Below are positions 8,120 through 15,954 of a DNA stretch of 19,727 bases, one piece after another (positions within the stretch are counted from its first letter, which is position 1; every line of letters begins with the position of its first letter). The stretch is from Lachnospiraceae bacterium (GTDB lineage Bacteria > Bacillota > Clostridia > Lachnospirales > Lachnospiraceae), in NCBI GenBank assembly GCA_900759225.1, contig CAAEUM010000226.1, positions 1 through 19,727 of the forward strand. Reading direction: 5' to 3'. Under the pieces are notes generated by a model. The model did not search any database, was not told where the DNA came from, and was given only the letters and a program-made list of their open reading frames with translations. The translations under genes and the position numbers were made by a program.

Positions 8120-8269
8120 GTGCCCGGGATTTGTTGGGGGTTTGAGAAATGACATCGTCAGGCTTTTGAACTCGTGAAAATTGTATATAATGCATTGAAA
8201 ATAAGTTTAAAACGCATTGATTTTGTTTGATTTGAAGATAATACAATAAATTTTCGAAAAATAGATTCT

Positions 8270-8288
8270 ACCTAAATTTTATTTAGGT
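8270..8288. promoter_or_regulatory. Perfect palindrome next to the -35 box
   Basis: ACCTAAA-TTTTA-TTTAGGT, a perfect 7-base inverted repeat ending one base before the TTGACA box of the BMP operon. The position suits an operator or activator site. The bound protein is unknown; the GntR regulator encoded in the same operon is one candidate. Confidence 0.5.
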
Positions 8289-8289
8289 A

Positions 8290-8319
8290 TTGACAAATAC
8301 TGTTATAAAACTATATACT
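8290..8319 (+). promoter_or_regulatory. Promoter of the BMP transporter operon
   Basis: TTGACA at 8290-8295, 18-base spacer, TATACT at 8314-8319. It is the best match to a housekeeping promoter in the leader; expected start near 8326, giving a leader of about 130 bases. Confidence 0.82.
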
Positions 8320-8323
8320 ACAT

Positions 8324-8335
8324 ATTGTAGACAAT
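8324..8335. promoter_or_regulatory. Candidate GntR/FCD operator over the transcription start
   Basis: ATTGT-AG-ACAAT, a 12-base palindrome with perfect 5-base arms, sitting across the expected start of transcription. It has the shape of TTGT-xx-ACAA sites bound by many FCD-type GntR regulators, and the operon encodes one. A bound dimer here would block initiation. This is pattern-based inference. Confidence 0.55.
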
Positions 8336-8455
8336 TTAATTAAAACTTTATAAACTAAACAGATAGAATTATGGATTATTGAAAGAGAATTTAATATTAG
8401 TTAGTAAAAATTATAAAAAATGCCGAAAAACGGCTAAAAAGAGGAGGATATAAGT

Positions 8456-9484
8456 ATGTTAAAGAAAGCAGTAGCAGTTTTGATGGCGTCCGCTATGGTG
8501 ACAGGTCTTGCAGGATGTTCTTCACAGGAAGCTCCAAAGGAAACAGAGGCCGCAGGTGAGAAAAAGGTGAGTGCAGCCTTTATTATTCCCGGTTCTATCA
8601 GTGACGGTGCGTTTGGCACAATGTCTTATCAGGGTGTAGAGAAGGTTAAGACAGCGCCATTTGTTGAAAAAGCGGATTACATCGAGGGCGTATCTGCTAC
8701 AACCGATGCAGCAAAGGCTATCCGCGATTATGTGGCAGAGGGATATGATGTGGTTTGGGCACAGAGCGGCCTTCATAGCTCAGCAGTTATGGAAATTGCG
8801 CCTGAATTCCCTGAAACCGTATTTGTGGCACTGGCAGCAGCTCCGGAAGAGCAAAAGTTTGAGAATATGTGGTTTGCTACTCTTGAGTGCGAGGGCGCTT
8901 ACTATGCGGCAGGCGCGCTGGCTGCAATGACAACGGAGAGTAACGCTCTGGGTATTGTAGGCGGCCGCGAAAATCCTCTATATGTTGCCTGCTCTAAGGC
9001 ATTTGAGGAAGGAGCAAAGTCCATTAACTCTGACATCAATGTAATGACTACCTTTACCGGTGATTTCAATGATCCAATTAAGGCAAAAGAGGCGGCAGTT
9101 AGCCAGATTGAAAGCGGCGCAGATGTGCTTACCTACTTTGTAGATGCAGGTATGACAGGCGTAATCGCAGCAGCAGAGGAGCAGGTGAAGGCGGGCAAAC
9201 AGGTATGGACCATTGGAAAAGGAAGTGATCAGTATGATTTGGCCTCTGATGTTATGCTGACTAGTGTTGTGTATGACTATGGAAAATCAATGGAGATTAT
9301 ACTTGAAAGCGTAAATAATGGCACAAAGAGTGGTGTCTTTCCACTTGATATGACAAATGACTGTGTTTATCTGGCTGATTTCAGAGATAGAGTATCTGAG
9401 GAAAATCAGAAAACTCTGAACGAAATTATTGAAAAGGTAAATGCAGGGGAGATTACGTATACAACCCAGTATGATGTAGAGTAA
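8456..9484 (+). CDS. BMP/PnrA-family substrate-binding lipoprotein
   Basis: Lipid-anchored binding protein of an ABC importer of the Bmp/PnrA (COG1744) family, whose studied members bind purine nucleosides. 342 residues; signal peptide with basic MLKK, a hydrophobic core and lipobox LAGC with Cys21 as the lipidated residue, then a Ser/Glu/Lys-rich linker. The mature start, FIIPGSISDGAFGTMSYQG, is the family's first strand and ligand loop, followed by a periplasmic-binding fold (VVWAQSGLHS, LGIVGGRENP, GADVLTYFVDAGM). ATG 8456 follows AGGAGGA. It is the first gene after the promoter at 8290 and is separated from the ATPase by 72 bases, a wider gap than elsewhere in the operon, which may allow higher expression of the binding protein. 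Nucleoside or purine binding is inferred from family and neighbours. Confidence 0.92.
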   Translation: MLKKAVAVLMASAMVTGLAGCSSQEAPKETEAAGEKKVSAAFIIPGSISDGAFGTMSYQGVEKVKTAPFVEKADYIEGVSATTDAAKAIRDYVAEGYDVVWAQSGLHSSAVMEIAPEFPETVFVALAAAPEEQKFENMWFATLECEGAYYAAGALAAMTTESNALGIVGGRENPLYVACSKAFEEGAKSINSDINVMTTFTGDFNDPIKAKEAAVSQIESGADVLTYFVDAGMTGVIAAAEEQVKAGKQVWTIGKGSDQYDLASDVMLTSVVYDYGKSMEIILESVNNGTKSGVFPLDMTNDCVYLADFRDRVSEENQKTLNEIIEKVNAGEITYTTQYDVE

Positions 9485-9556
9485 AAGACGGTTAAGGACA
9501 AAGTCCCTTGGTATGGAGGAAGGTTCTGAGGGTGCTGCGTATATGGAGGAGGTACT

Positions 9557-11062
9557 ATGAGTAATGTTCTCAAGATGAGTCATATCACCAAACGCTTTCC
9601 CGGGGTGCTTGCAAATGACAATGCAGATTTTGAATTGGAAAAGGGCGAGATTCATGTACTTTTAGGAGAAAATGGGGCCGGAAAAACAACCTTAATGAAT
9701 ATTCTTTATGGTCTGCTTCAGCCAGATGAAGGTGAAATCATCATAAACGGGAAAAAGGTAGAGATTCATTCGCCTACAGACGCCTTAAATTGCGGTGTAG
9801 GCATGGTGCATCAACAGTTTATGCTTGTGCCAAATATGACGGTTTCGGAAAACATTGCTGTTGGAAAAGAACCGAGAAAGGGGATTTTTACAGATCTGGG
9901 AAGTGTGAAAAAGAAGATCGATGAATTTTCAAAAAGCTTTGGTCTGGAGTTAGACCCCAATCGGTATATCTGGCAGCTTTCCGCAGGTGAGCAGCAGAGA
10001 GTGGAGATTTTCAAGGTGTTGTACCGAGGGGCAGATATTTTAATTCTTGATGAGCCTACCTCAGTGCTGTCACCGCCAGAAATTGAAGCGCTGTTTGAAA
10101 TTTTACGTTCTTTTGCAAAAGCAGGAAAGTCAATTATCCTGATCACTCATAAATTAAATGAGGTATTAAGCATCAGCGACCGGGTAACCGTAATGCGCCG
10201 CGGTGCAGTTCAGGGTACGGTGAAAACCAGCGACATTGATAAAAAACAGCTGGCAAATATGTTGGTAGGCCGTGATGTTGTATTCCCGGTTGTACGCCAG
10301 CACAAGGAGGCTGGAGCTCTAAGTGCTTGCATTGAGCACTTAAAGGTTGCAGGAGAGTATGGAAAGGATGCAGTGGTAGATTTTAATCTGGAGCTGCACA
10401 AAGGGGAAATTGTAGGAATTGCAGGTGTAGATGGAAACGGGCAAAGAGAGCTTGTGGAAGCGCTGGTAGGTCTCAGTAAGGCAAAATCTGGAAGAATCTG
10501 GGTTGATAATAAAGATATTACGGAAATGCCAGTGTGGAAACGTATTGATTTAGGAATCCGTTATGTCCCGGCAGAACGCAAAAGAAGAGGTGTTGCAGGA
10601 GAACTTTCCATTGTAGATAATGCAGTGCTTAAAAACTACAGGGAAGAGCCAATATCCAAAAAGGGCGTCCTTAATTCAGAAGAAATGCGCAGGTTTGCCC
10701 AGGGGCTGGTGGACCAGTATGACATTCGCTGCGGCTCTATAGATACAGCAGTGGGGACACTTTCTGGAGGAAATATGCAGAAGATGCTGTTTGCCAGAGA
10801 GATGGCAGGCGCCTCAGGCCTTCTGATCGTAGAGCAGCCAACCCAGGGACTGGATGTGGGGGCCATTGAGTTTGTTCGAAATACCCTTCTTGAAAAACGG
10901 GAGGAGGGAATTGCGATTTTGCTTATTTCTGCAGATTTGGATGAGGTTCTGGAATTAAGTGACCGGGTTCTGGTTATGTATGAGGGGAAGGTAGTCCATC
11001 AGTGCAGCCAGTCCGAAATTGATAGGGAAGCGATTGGTTTAGCCATGGCTGGTATGAAATAG
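9557..11062 (+). CDS. ABC transporter ATPase, two NBDs (nucleoside/BMP type)
   Basis: Energising subunit of the importer, 501 residues with two nucleotide-binding domains in tandem, as in RbsA and the YufO/NupO-type ATPases. NBD1 is complete: Walker A GENGAGKTT (37-45), Q-loop Gln86, signature LSAGEQQRVE (141-150), Walker B ILILDEP (161-167), His198. NBD2 has a degenerate Walker A, GVDGNGQRE (290-298), without the Lys, while signature LSGGNMQKM (402-410) and Walker B-like LLIVEQP (422-428) remain; Gln in place of Asp-Glu-Pro spacing is usual for the second half of this family. So only one site is probably fully catalytic, the normal arrangement for this group. ATG 9557 follows GGAGGAGG. The first permease starts 14 bases after the stop. 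Confidence 0.95.
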   Translation: MSNVLKMSHITKRFPGVLANDNADFELEKGEIHVLLGENGAGKTTLMNILYGLLQPDEGEIIINGKKVEIHSPTDALNCGVGMVHQQFMLVPNMTVSENIAVGKEPRKGIFTDLGSVKKKIDEFSKSFGLELDPNRYIWQLSAGEQQRVEIFKVLYRGADILILDEPTSVLSPPEIEALFEILRSFAKAGKSIILITHKLNEVLSISDRVTVMRRGAVQGTVKTSDIDKKQLANMLVGRDVVFPVVRQHKEAGALSACIEHLKVAGEYGKDAVVDFNLELHKGEIVGIAGVDGNGQRELVEALVGLSKAKSGRIWVDNKDITEMPVWKRIDLGIRYVPAERKRRGVAGELSIVDNAVLKNYREEPISKKGVLNSEEMRRFAQGLVDQYDIRCGSIDTAVGTLSGGNMQKMLFAREMAGASGLLIVEQPTQGLDVGAIEFVRNTLLEKREEGIAILLISADLDEVLELSDRVLVMYEGKVVHQCSQSEIDREAIGLAMAGMK

Positions 11063-11076
11063 AAGAGGGAAAACAT

Positions 11077-12165
11077 ATGACTGAGAATAAGAAGAAAAAT
11101 TGTAGATTTACACTTTCAAGCAGGCATATTTTACCTTTGGCTTTTGTTCTGGCGTTTCTTTGCGGGGGTGTAATGATCGGGCTTTCTGGATATTCCCCTG
11201 TTGCCGCCTACGGGGCAATGCTAAAGGGCTGCTTTGGAAATTTAAACTCAGTGGCAGAGGTGCTGCTGAAAATGATACCGCTTCTTCTGGCGGCTCTGGG
11301 ACTTACGATTTCCAGCAGGGCTCAGGTGATTAGCATTGGTTCTGAGGGACAGATATACCTGGGTGCATTGGGAGCGGCCGCTGTGGGGTTATTTATGGGT
11401 GATTTGCCTATGCTGATTGCTCTTCCACTGTGTATGATTGTGGGTTCTATATTAGGTGGCCTGTGGGGGGGGATTGCAGGCTGGATGAAGGTAAAAAAGG
11501 ATGCAAACGAAATTATTGTAACGCTGATGATGAATTATGTTGCTATTGAAATTGTGCGTTACCTGGTCAGCGGTCCATGGAGAGACCCCAACGGGGTAGA
11601 GCCCTTTACAGCACCCATTACAAAGGGGGCTTATATGCCAATCTTGCTTCCGCGTACCCGCTTGCATATCGGGTTACTGATTGCACTGGCAATGGTAGTG
11701 CTGGTGTGGTGGCTTCTGCGCCGGACTACCTTCGGCTATCAGCTGACAGTCTGCGGTTCTAATCCAGAGGCAGCTCAGACCAATGGCATTAACGGAAAGA
11801 GAATGATTATCCTGTCTATGTTGATCAGCGGTGCAATGTCTGGTCTGGCGGGGGCAATCGAATTAATGGGAGTACATCACCGCCTGACTGAGGAGGTTTC
11901 TCCAAATTACGGATTTACTGCAATTATTATTGCTGTTTTAGGACGTGGAAACCCAATCCGCGTAATGTTTGTTTCTTTCCTGTTTGCAATTTTGACGGTA
12001 GGTGCAGATGGCATGCGCCGTTCATTGGGTATTCCGGTATCTGTCGGTTCTATCCTGCAGGCACTGGTCCTGTTGTTTGTTTTAGGCAGTGAATTTTATG
12101 AGCAGCGGCTTTTAAGAAAAGAACGGATTGGGGCTCAGGCTGCCTGCCGGGAAGGAGGAAAATAA
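11077..12165 (+). CDS. ABC transporter permease 1 (YufP/NupP-like)
   Basis: First membrane subunit of the importer, 362 residues with about nine to ten hydrophobic segments, of the BPD_transp_2 (branched-chain/ribose-type) permease fold. Typical stretches are LLAALGLTISSRAQVISIGSEGQ (about 69-91), ANEIIVTLMMNYVA (141-154) and the cytoplasmic coupling-loop region GSNPEAAQTNGINGKRM (about 228-244). The N-terminus is basic and lies on the inside. The start follows AAGAGGGA. Its stop overlaps the start of the second permease by one base (TAATG), which implies coupled translation and a heterodimeric channel. Confidence 0.93.
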   Translation: MTENKKKNCRFTLSSRHILPLAFVLAFLCGGVMIGLSGYSPVAAYGAMLKGCFGNLNSVAEVLLKMIPLLLAALGLTISSRAQVISIGSEGQIYLGALGAAAVGLFMGDLPMLIALPLCMIVGSILGGLWGGIAGWMKVKKDANEIIVTLMMNYVAIEIVRYLVSGPWRDPNGVEPFTAPITKGAYMPILLPRTRLHIGLLIALAMVVLVWWLLRRTTFGYQLTVCGSNPEAAQTNGINGKRMIILSMLISGAMSGLAGAIELMGVHHRLTEEVSPNYGFTAIIIAVLGRGNPIRVMFVSFLFAILTVGADGMRRSLGIPVSVGSILQALVLLFVLGSEFYEQRLLRKERIGAQAACREGGK

Positions 12166-13103
12166 TGGATTGGAGTCAGATCTTAACACCGCTTTTCCTA
12201 ATGCAGCTTTTGGCAGCAGGAGTTACTCTTGTAACACCTTTAGCCCTGGCAGCCTTAGGAGAGGTATTTACGGAGCGTTCTGGAAGTATTAACCTAGGTT
12301 TGGAAGGAATTATGCTGTTTTGCGGCTTTATCGGTTTTTATGCATCCTATCAGATTGGAAATCCCTTGATTGGAATACTGGGAGCTGTTATGATGGGAGC
12401 AGTTATGGGACTGCTGTTTGCGTTTATGACCATTACGCTCCACGCTAATCAGACGGTTACCGGCCTTTCCATTAATTTTCTTGGAAATGGTCTGGCACCT
12501 TATTTTTACCGCCTGGCTTTTAAGGTTACCCTGGATACTCCAAGGGTGGAGCCATTCCCAAATGTAGCGATTCCGATATTGTCAGATATTCCTTTTATTG
12601 GAAATGTGCTGTTTAACCACTCAATTTTTACGTATTTGATGTTTCTGCTTGTTGTGGTAACATTTGTTATCATTTATAAAACTCCCTTTGGTCTCAGATT
12701 AAATGCTGTAGGCGAATCACCTCAGACAGCGGATACTCTGGGGGTTAATGTGGGGATTGTCCGTTATATCTGCGTGATCATAGGCGGAGCACTTGCAGGT
12801 CTGGCTGGAGCCTTTTATTCTCTGGTAGAATTAGGCTCCTACTCTGACAGTATGATAAACGGGCGTGGTTTTATTGCATCGGCATTGGTTATTTTTGGAC
12901 GCTGGGACCCAGTATGGACCTTTGGCGGAGCTCTGTTATTTGGACTTATTGATGCCCTCCAGAATCGTCTTCAGGTGCTGGGCTCACCGATTCCTTCTAA
13001 CTTTTTACAGGTAATGCCTTATGTCATGACAATCCTAGTTCTTTTAATCGGAAAAATCCGTAAACCACCGGCAGCCCTTGGCATTCCCTATGTACGTAAG
13101 TAA
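12165..13103 (+). CDS. ABC transporter permease 2 (YufQ/NupQ-like)
   Basis: Second membrane subunit, 312 residues with about eight to nine hydrophobic segments. Family signs: LAALGEVFTERSGSINLGLEGIM near residues 27-49, which is the conserved N-terminal block of YufQ-type permeases, ITLHANQTVTGLSINFLGNG (about 90-109) and the coupling-loop region VGESPQTADTLGVNV (about 184-198). The ribosome site GGAAGGAGG lies inside the end of the first permease gene and the starts overlap by one base. It ends 47 bases before the regulator gene, where no terminator is seen, so the operon appears to continue. Confidence 0.93.
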   Translation: MDWSQILTPLFLMQLLAAGVTLVTPLALAALGEVFTERSGSINLGLEGIMLFCGFIGFYASYQIGNPLIGILGAVMMGAVMGLLFAFMTITLHANQTVTGLSINFLGNGLAPYFYRLAFKVTLDTPRVEPFPNVAIPILSDIPFIGNVLFNHSIFTYLMFLLVVVTFVIIYKTPFGLRLNAVGESPQTADTLGVNVGIVRYICVIIGGALAGLAGAFYSLVELGSYSDSMINGRGFIASALVIFGRWDPVWTFGGALLFGLIDALQNRLQVLGSPIPSNFLQVMPYVMTILVLLIGKIRKPPAALGIPYVRK

Positions 13104-13150
13104 TGGTGCTTTTGGGAGAGAATTAATAGCTTAAAGGAAAAGGGGATAAA

Positions 13151-13831
13151 ATGATTTCAGACAGTAAGCTGGCAGAGATGGATAAAAACAGACGGACAAC
13201 ACAGCTGGATTTTGCAGTGGAGGCGCTTCGGACTGCTATATTAAGTGGTGAGATGAAGATGGGGGAACGGGTGAATGAAGTAGCTTTCACCAATCAGTTA
13301 AACATCAGCCGAACAACCTTCCGGGAAGCCTTAAGGCATATGGAGGAGGCAGGCCTTTTGATCAGGGAACCTTTTCGAGGAACCTTTGTCCGAAAATTTG
13401 AAGAGCGTGAGATAAAAGAAATTAACGATTTGCAGGGCGCTCTGGAATGTCATGCCGTTGAGCTGATTTTTGAGAAAAAAAAGAATACAGAAAAAGATAT
13501 GGAGCTTCTGTATGAAATTGTTTCCCGGATGGAGGAAATTACGCCTCAGAGCCAGCTCATAGAGCGGAATGAGCTGCACATTGATTTCCACCGGCATCTG
13601 GTACTGCTGTCGGACAATCAGCTTTTATATAAGGTATGGAATGATTTGTCTCAACAGTTTAATGTGGCAATGGCAGTATCTCAGGGGATTTACCTTACCA
13701 GCGGTGAGAGTGCAAATTTTGCAAAGGCCCATAGGGATATTGCGGATGCTGTTTTGTCCGGTGATTATGAGATGGCCAGGAAACGGATACGGAAACATGT
13801 AACAAATGCAGAAAACCAGGAGAGAGAATAG
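13151..13831 (+). CDS. GntR-family regulator, FCD type
   Basis: DNA-binding regulator of 226 residues. Winged HTH at about 20-80: AILSGEMKMGERVNEVAF, then recognition helix NISRTTFREALRHMEEAGLL and wing RGTFVRKF. The FCD ligand domain (about 88-220) keeps the usual metal ligands: Asp145 and His149 (HIDFHRHL), His194 (AKAHRDI) and His216 (RKHV). FCD regulators normally bind small organic acids or related metabolites through this metal. It lies between the transporter and the amidohydrolase and its stop is two bases from the next start, so it is probably a local regulator of this operon. The palindrome at 8324-8335 is the best candidate target. ATG 13151 follows AAAGGAAAAGGGG. Confidence 0.93.
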   Translation: MISDSKLAEMDKNRRTTQLDFAVEALRTAILSGEMKMGERVNEVAFTNQLNISRTTFREALRHMEEAGLLIREPFRGTFVRKFEEREIKEINDLQGALECHAVELIFEKKKNTEKDMELLYEIVSRMEEITPQSQLIERNELHIDFHRHLVLLSDNQLLYKVWNDLSQQFNVAMAVSQGIYLTSGESANFAKAHRDIADAVLSGDYEMARKRIRKHVTNAENQERE

Positions 13832-13833
13832 TA

Positions 13834-15639
13834 ATGAAGATTTCGAGCAATGCAGTAACGGAGAAAGAGGTTGAGGACTTAAAAGAGCTGATTGAAGTTG
13901 CTCAAGGAAAAAGGCCTGCAACTTTGCTTTTAAAAAATTGCCGTCTGGTAAATGTTTATTCGGAGGAGATTTATCAGACAGATGTGGCGGTTTATAAAAA
14001 TAAGATTGCTTCTATTACAGAGGACGCAGTAACAGAAGCAGAGAGCGTCATTGACTGTAAGGGATGCTACGCAATGCCAGGATTTATTGACCCGCATATG
14101 CATGTGGATACTACAATGCTGTGGCCAAATGAGCTGGCAAAAGTGTTGGTGCCGCGGGGAACTACAACGGTATTTGTGGATATGACCAATGTGGTACATA
14201 ATGGAGGAATTGAAGCTGCAAAGAAGCTGGCAGAGGGATTTAAGGGATTACCTTTGAGGGCATATTTTTCCGCAGCCTCCTACTGTCCGCTGGATCCGGA
14301 GATTGAGACTGCGGCAGCAGAGATTGATTCAAAGGATATAGAGACAATACTTGGCTGGGAGAATTTTGTAAGCATTGGCGAAACGGTTTCTTCAAAAATT
14401 TTAAATCTGGAGCCGGATTACCTGGCTCGTCTTCTGCTTTGCGAAAAGTTTGACAAGGTGGCAAGCGGTCATGGCGGGGATTTGCCAGATAAGGATGAAA
14501 AGGCACTGGATGCTTACATTGCTTCTGGTATCAGAGATGACCATTGTGTGGCAAACAAATGGGAAATTGACCAGAAGCTAAAGCGCGGCGTGTCCATGTT
14601 CCTAGTGGAGGCTCCGGGACGAGAGCAGGTAAGGGGCTTTTTTGAATATATTAAGGAAAAGAACCTTCCTACTTCCAAAATGAGCCTCTGTATTGACAAT
14701 ATTACTATTATGGATATGGTGGGAGAGTACGGCGGATATCTTGATATTCCATTTCGTATTGGCCTTGACTGTGGCATAGCTCCGGCAAAGATGGCGGCAA
14801 TGGGAAGCCTTAATACAGCAGTCCATTACCATATTGACCGGAAGATGGGAAGTATTACACCGGGACATCTTGCGGATATTATGATTCTGGAGAAGCTGGA
14901 TAAGTTCCCGCCTAAATATGTTATTGTAGACGGTAAGGTGGCATCTCAGGAAGGAAAGCTTTTGGAGGAGATTCCAACACCGGATATGGATTCCGATTAT
15001 GTGCGCAGTATCCATCTTCCAAAGAATTTTAATGCAGAAAGCCTCAGTGTAAAGGCATCAGGAGAAACTGCTTGTGTTCGCGTTATTGCAGCTAAGGACG
15101 GAGAGGCTTTTAACCGCTGTTTGAAGGAGAAACTTACAGTAGAGAACGGTGAGGTGCAGGCAGATGTAAGCAGGGACATCCTGAAAATGACGATTATTGA
15201 ACGCTACGGACGTTATGGGGACATGACCAATGGCTTTGTAAATGGGTTCTGCTTAAAGGAGGGTGCTATTGCTACTTCCTATTCCGTACCTTCCAATAAT
15301 ATTGTAACTGTTGGCACGAATAAGGAAGATATGGCATGTGCAGTGGAATGCCTTGCCAGAAACCAGGGTGGATTTACAGTTGTGAAAAACGGAAAGGTGC
15401 TTGCAGAGGTAAAGCTGCCTATAGGCGGTATTATGAGCGCTGAGCCCTATGAAGAGCTTTTGAAGGCAGTAGAATATGCAAAGGAAGCGGCACACAGCCT
15501 TGGCTGCCCGCTGACACAGCCATTTTTCACAATGTCTCAGACGGTACTTTCCTCCCTGCCGGAGCTTGGATTTACGGACCGGGGGATTGTAGACGTAAAA
15601 GCAGGAAAAATTGTAGATGTGTTTGTGGAGAAAGAGTGA
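13834..15639 (+). CDS. Adenine deaminase-family (COG1001) amidohydrolase, substrate uncertain
   Basis: Metal-dependent deaminase/hydrolase, 601 residues, with the two parts of adenine deaminase: an amidohydrolase barrel (about 80-370) and the C-terminal adenine deaminase domain (about 410-590). Probable metal ligands are kept: His88-x-His90 (IDPHMHVD), Glu183 (SIGETV), His213 (SGHGGD), His237 (RDDHC) and Asp288 (LCIDN). The C-terminal domain keeps IIERYGRYG, GFVNGFCLKEGAIA, VTVGTNKEDM and LPIGGIMS. However, the DPHE block that follows GTTTV in classical enzymes is DMTN here (116-119), the TDD block is IDN (287-289), and the HDSHN block is SVPSNN (484-489). It may therefore act on a modified purine or another cyclic compound rather than adenine. 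The start follows CCAGGAGAG and lies two bases after the regulator's stop. A terminator follows. Confidence 0.85.
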   Translation: MKISSNAVTEKEVEDLKELIEVAQGKRPATLLLKNCRLVNVYSEEIYQTDVAVYKNKIASITEDAVTEAESVIDCKGCYAMPGFIDPHMHVDTTMLWPNELAKVLVPRGTTTVFVDMTNVVHNGGIEAAKKLAEGFKGLPLRAYFSAASYCPLDPEIETAAAEIDSKDIETILGWENFVSIGETVSSKILNLEPDYLARLLLCEKFDKVASGHGGDLPDKDEKALDAYIASGIRDDHCVANKWEIDQKLKRGVSMFLVEAPGREQVRGFFEYIKEKNLPTSKMSLCIDNITIMDMVGEYGGYLDIPFRIGLDCGIAPAKMAAMGSLNTAVHYHIDRKMGSITPGHLADIMILEKLDKFPPKYVIVDGKVASQEGKLLEEIPTPDMDSDYVRSIHLPKNFNAESLSVKASGETACVRVIAAKDGEAFNRCLKEKLTVENGEVQADVSRDILKMTIIERYGRYGDMTNGFVNGFCLKEGAIATSYSVPSNNIVTVGTNKEDMACAVECLARNQGGFTVVKNGKVLAEVKLPIGGIMSAEPYEELLKAVEYAKEAAHSLGCPLTQPFFTMSQTVLSSLPELGFTDRGIVDVKAGKIVDVFVEKE

Positions 15640-15644
15640 TAGGG

Positions 15645-15688
15645 AAAAGCTGGAGGATTCCTGTGTGGGGAATGCTCCGGCTTTTTTT
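15645..15688 (+). terminator. Terminator of the transporter/deaminase operon
   Basis: AAAAGCTGGAGGATTCC pairs with GGAATGCTCCGGCTTTT (15 of 17 positions) around a short loop, with a seven-T run at 15682-15688. Confidence 0.9.
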
Positions 15689-15748
15689 AGGGAGATTATT
15701 AGAAAATAGCTAAGGCAGGTGTGCAGTGAAAAATATAATAGGGCTATA

Positions 15749-15777
15749 TTGTGCCGGAAATGCATTAGTGCTATAAT
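15749..15777 (+). promoter_or_regulatory. Promoter of the small toxin gene
   Basis: TATAAT at 15772-15777 with an upstream TGC (extended -10), and TTGTGC at 15749-15754 spaced by 17 bases. Expected start near 15784, giving a leader of about 80 bases before the toxin ATG. Confidence 0.7.
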
Positions 15778-15864
15778 GAAACAAGGGAATCCACAGAGCA
15801 AGGCGGCTTACCCTCCATTTTCGGAGGGGCTGACCCTCCAGACGAAAGAAAGGAGGGAATGTCA

Positions 15865-15954
15865 ATGGTTACATACTCTGATTTGTTTCAGCTTTGTATT
15901 TTCATTGTCGCCCTTATCAGTCTGTTATACCAGATTTTTAAGGACAGAAAATAG
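15865..15954 (+). CDS. Putative holin-like toxin, type I TA (29 aa)
   Basis: Very short hydrophobic protein: MVTYSDLFQ, one membrane segment (about residues 8-25, LCIFIVALISLLYQIF), then a charged tail FKDRK. This composition and the MVTYSDLF start match the short putative holin-like toxins of Firmicutes, which are usually type I toxins held in check by antisense RNA. The start is ATG 15865, 7 bases after GGAGGG (15852-15857); an in-frame ATG at 15859 is only one base from that site and is unlikely. A promoter lies at 15749, a hairpin and T run at 16014-16041, and the leader can fold over the ribosome site. Toxicity is family-based inference. A longer frame over the same bases (15719-15973) has no such features. 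Confidence 0.75.
   Translation: MVTYSDLFQLCIFIVALISLLYQIFKDRK

Larger units (their letters stand above)
8120..8455 (+). promoter_or_regulatory. AT-rich leader of the BMP transporter operon
   Basis: Gene-free stretch between the hslO terminator and the lipoprotein gene. It holds one strong promoter (8290-8319), a perfect palindrome touching its -35 box, a GntR-type palindrome over its start, a second weaker ATTGTATATAAT copy at 8180-8191, and two GCATTGA direct repeats (8192-8198 and 8214-8220, 22 bases apart). A small GCCG-A5-CGGC hairpin (8422-8434) lies just before the ribosome site. No riboswitch core, including the purine type, was recognised. Confidence 0.6.

Noticed and set aside
8320..8455. 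Possible purine riboswitch in the leader of the transporter operon
   Set aside because: The context made it plausible, but the leader lacks the conserved purine-riboswitch core and the needed GC-containing stems; it is almost all A and T with one 4-bp hairpin.
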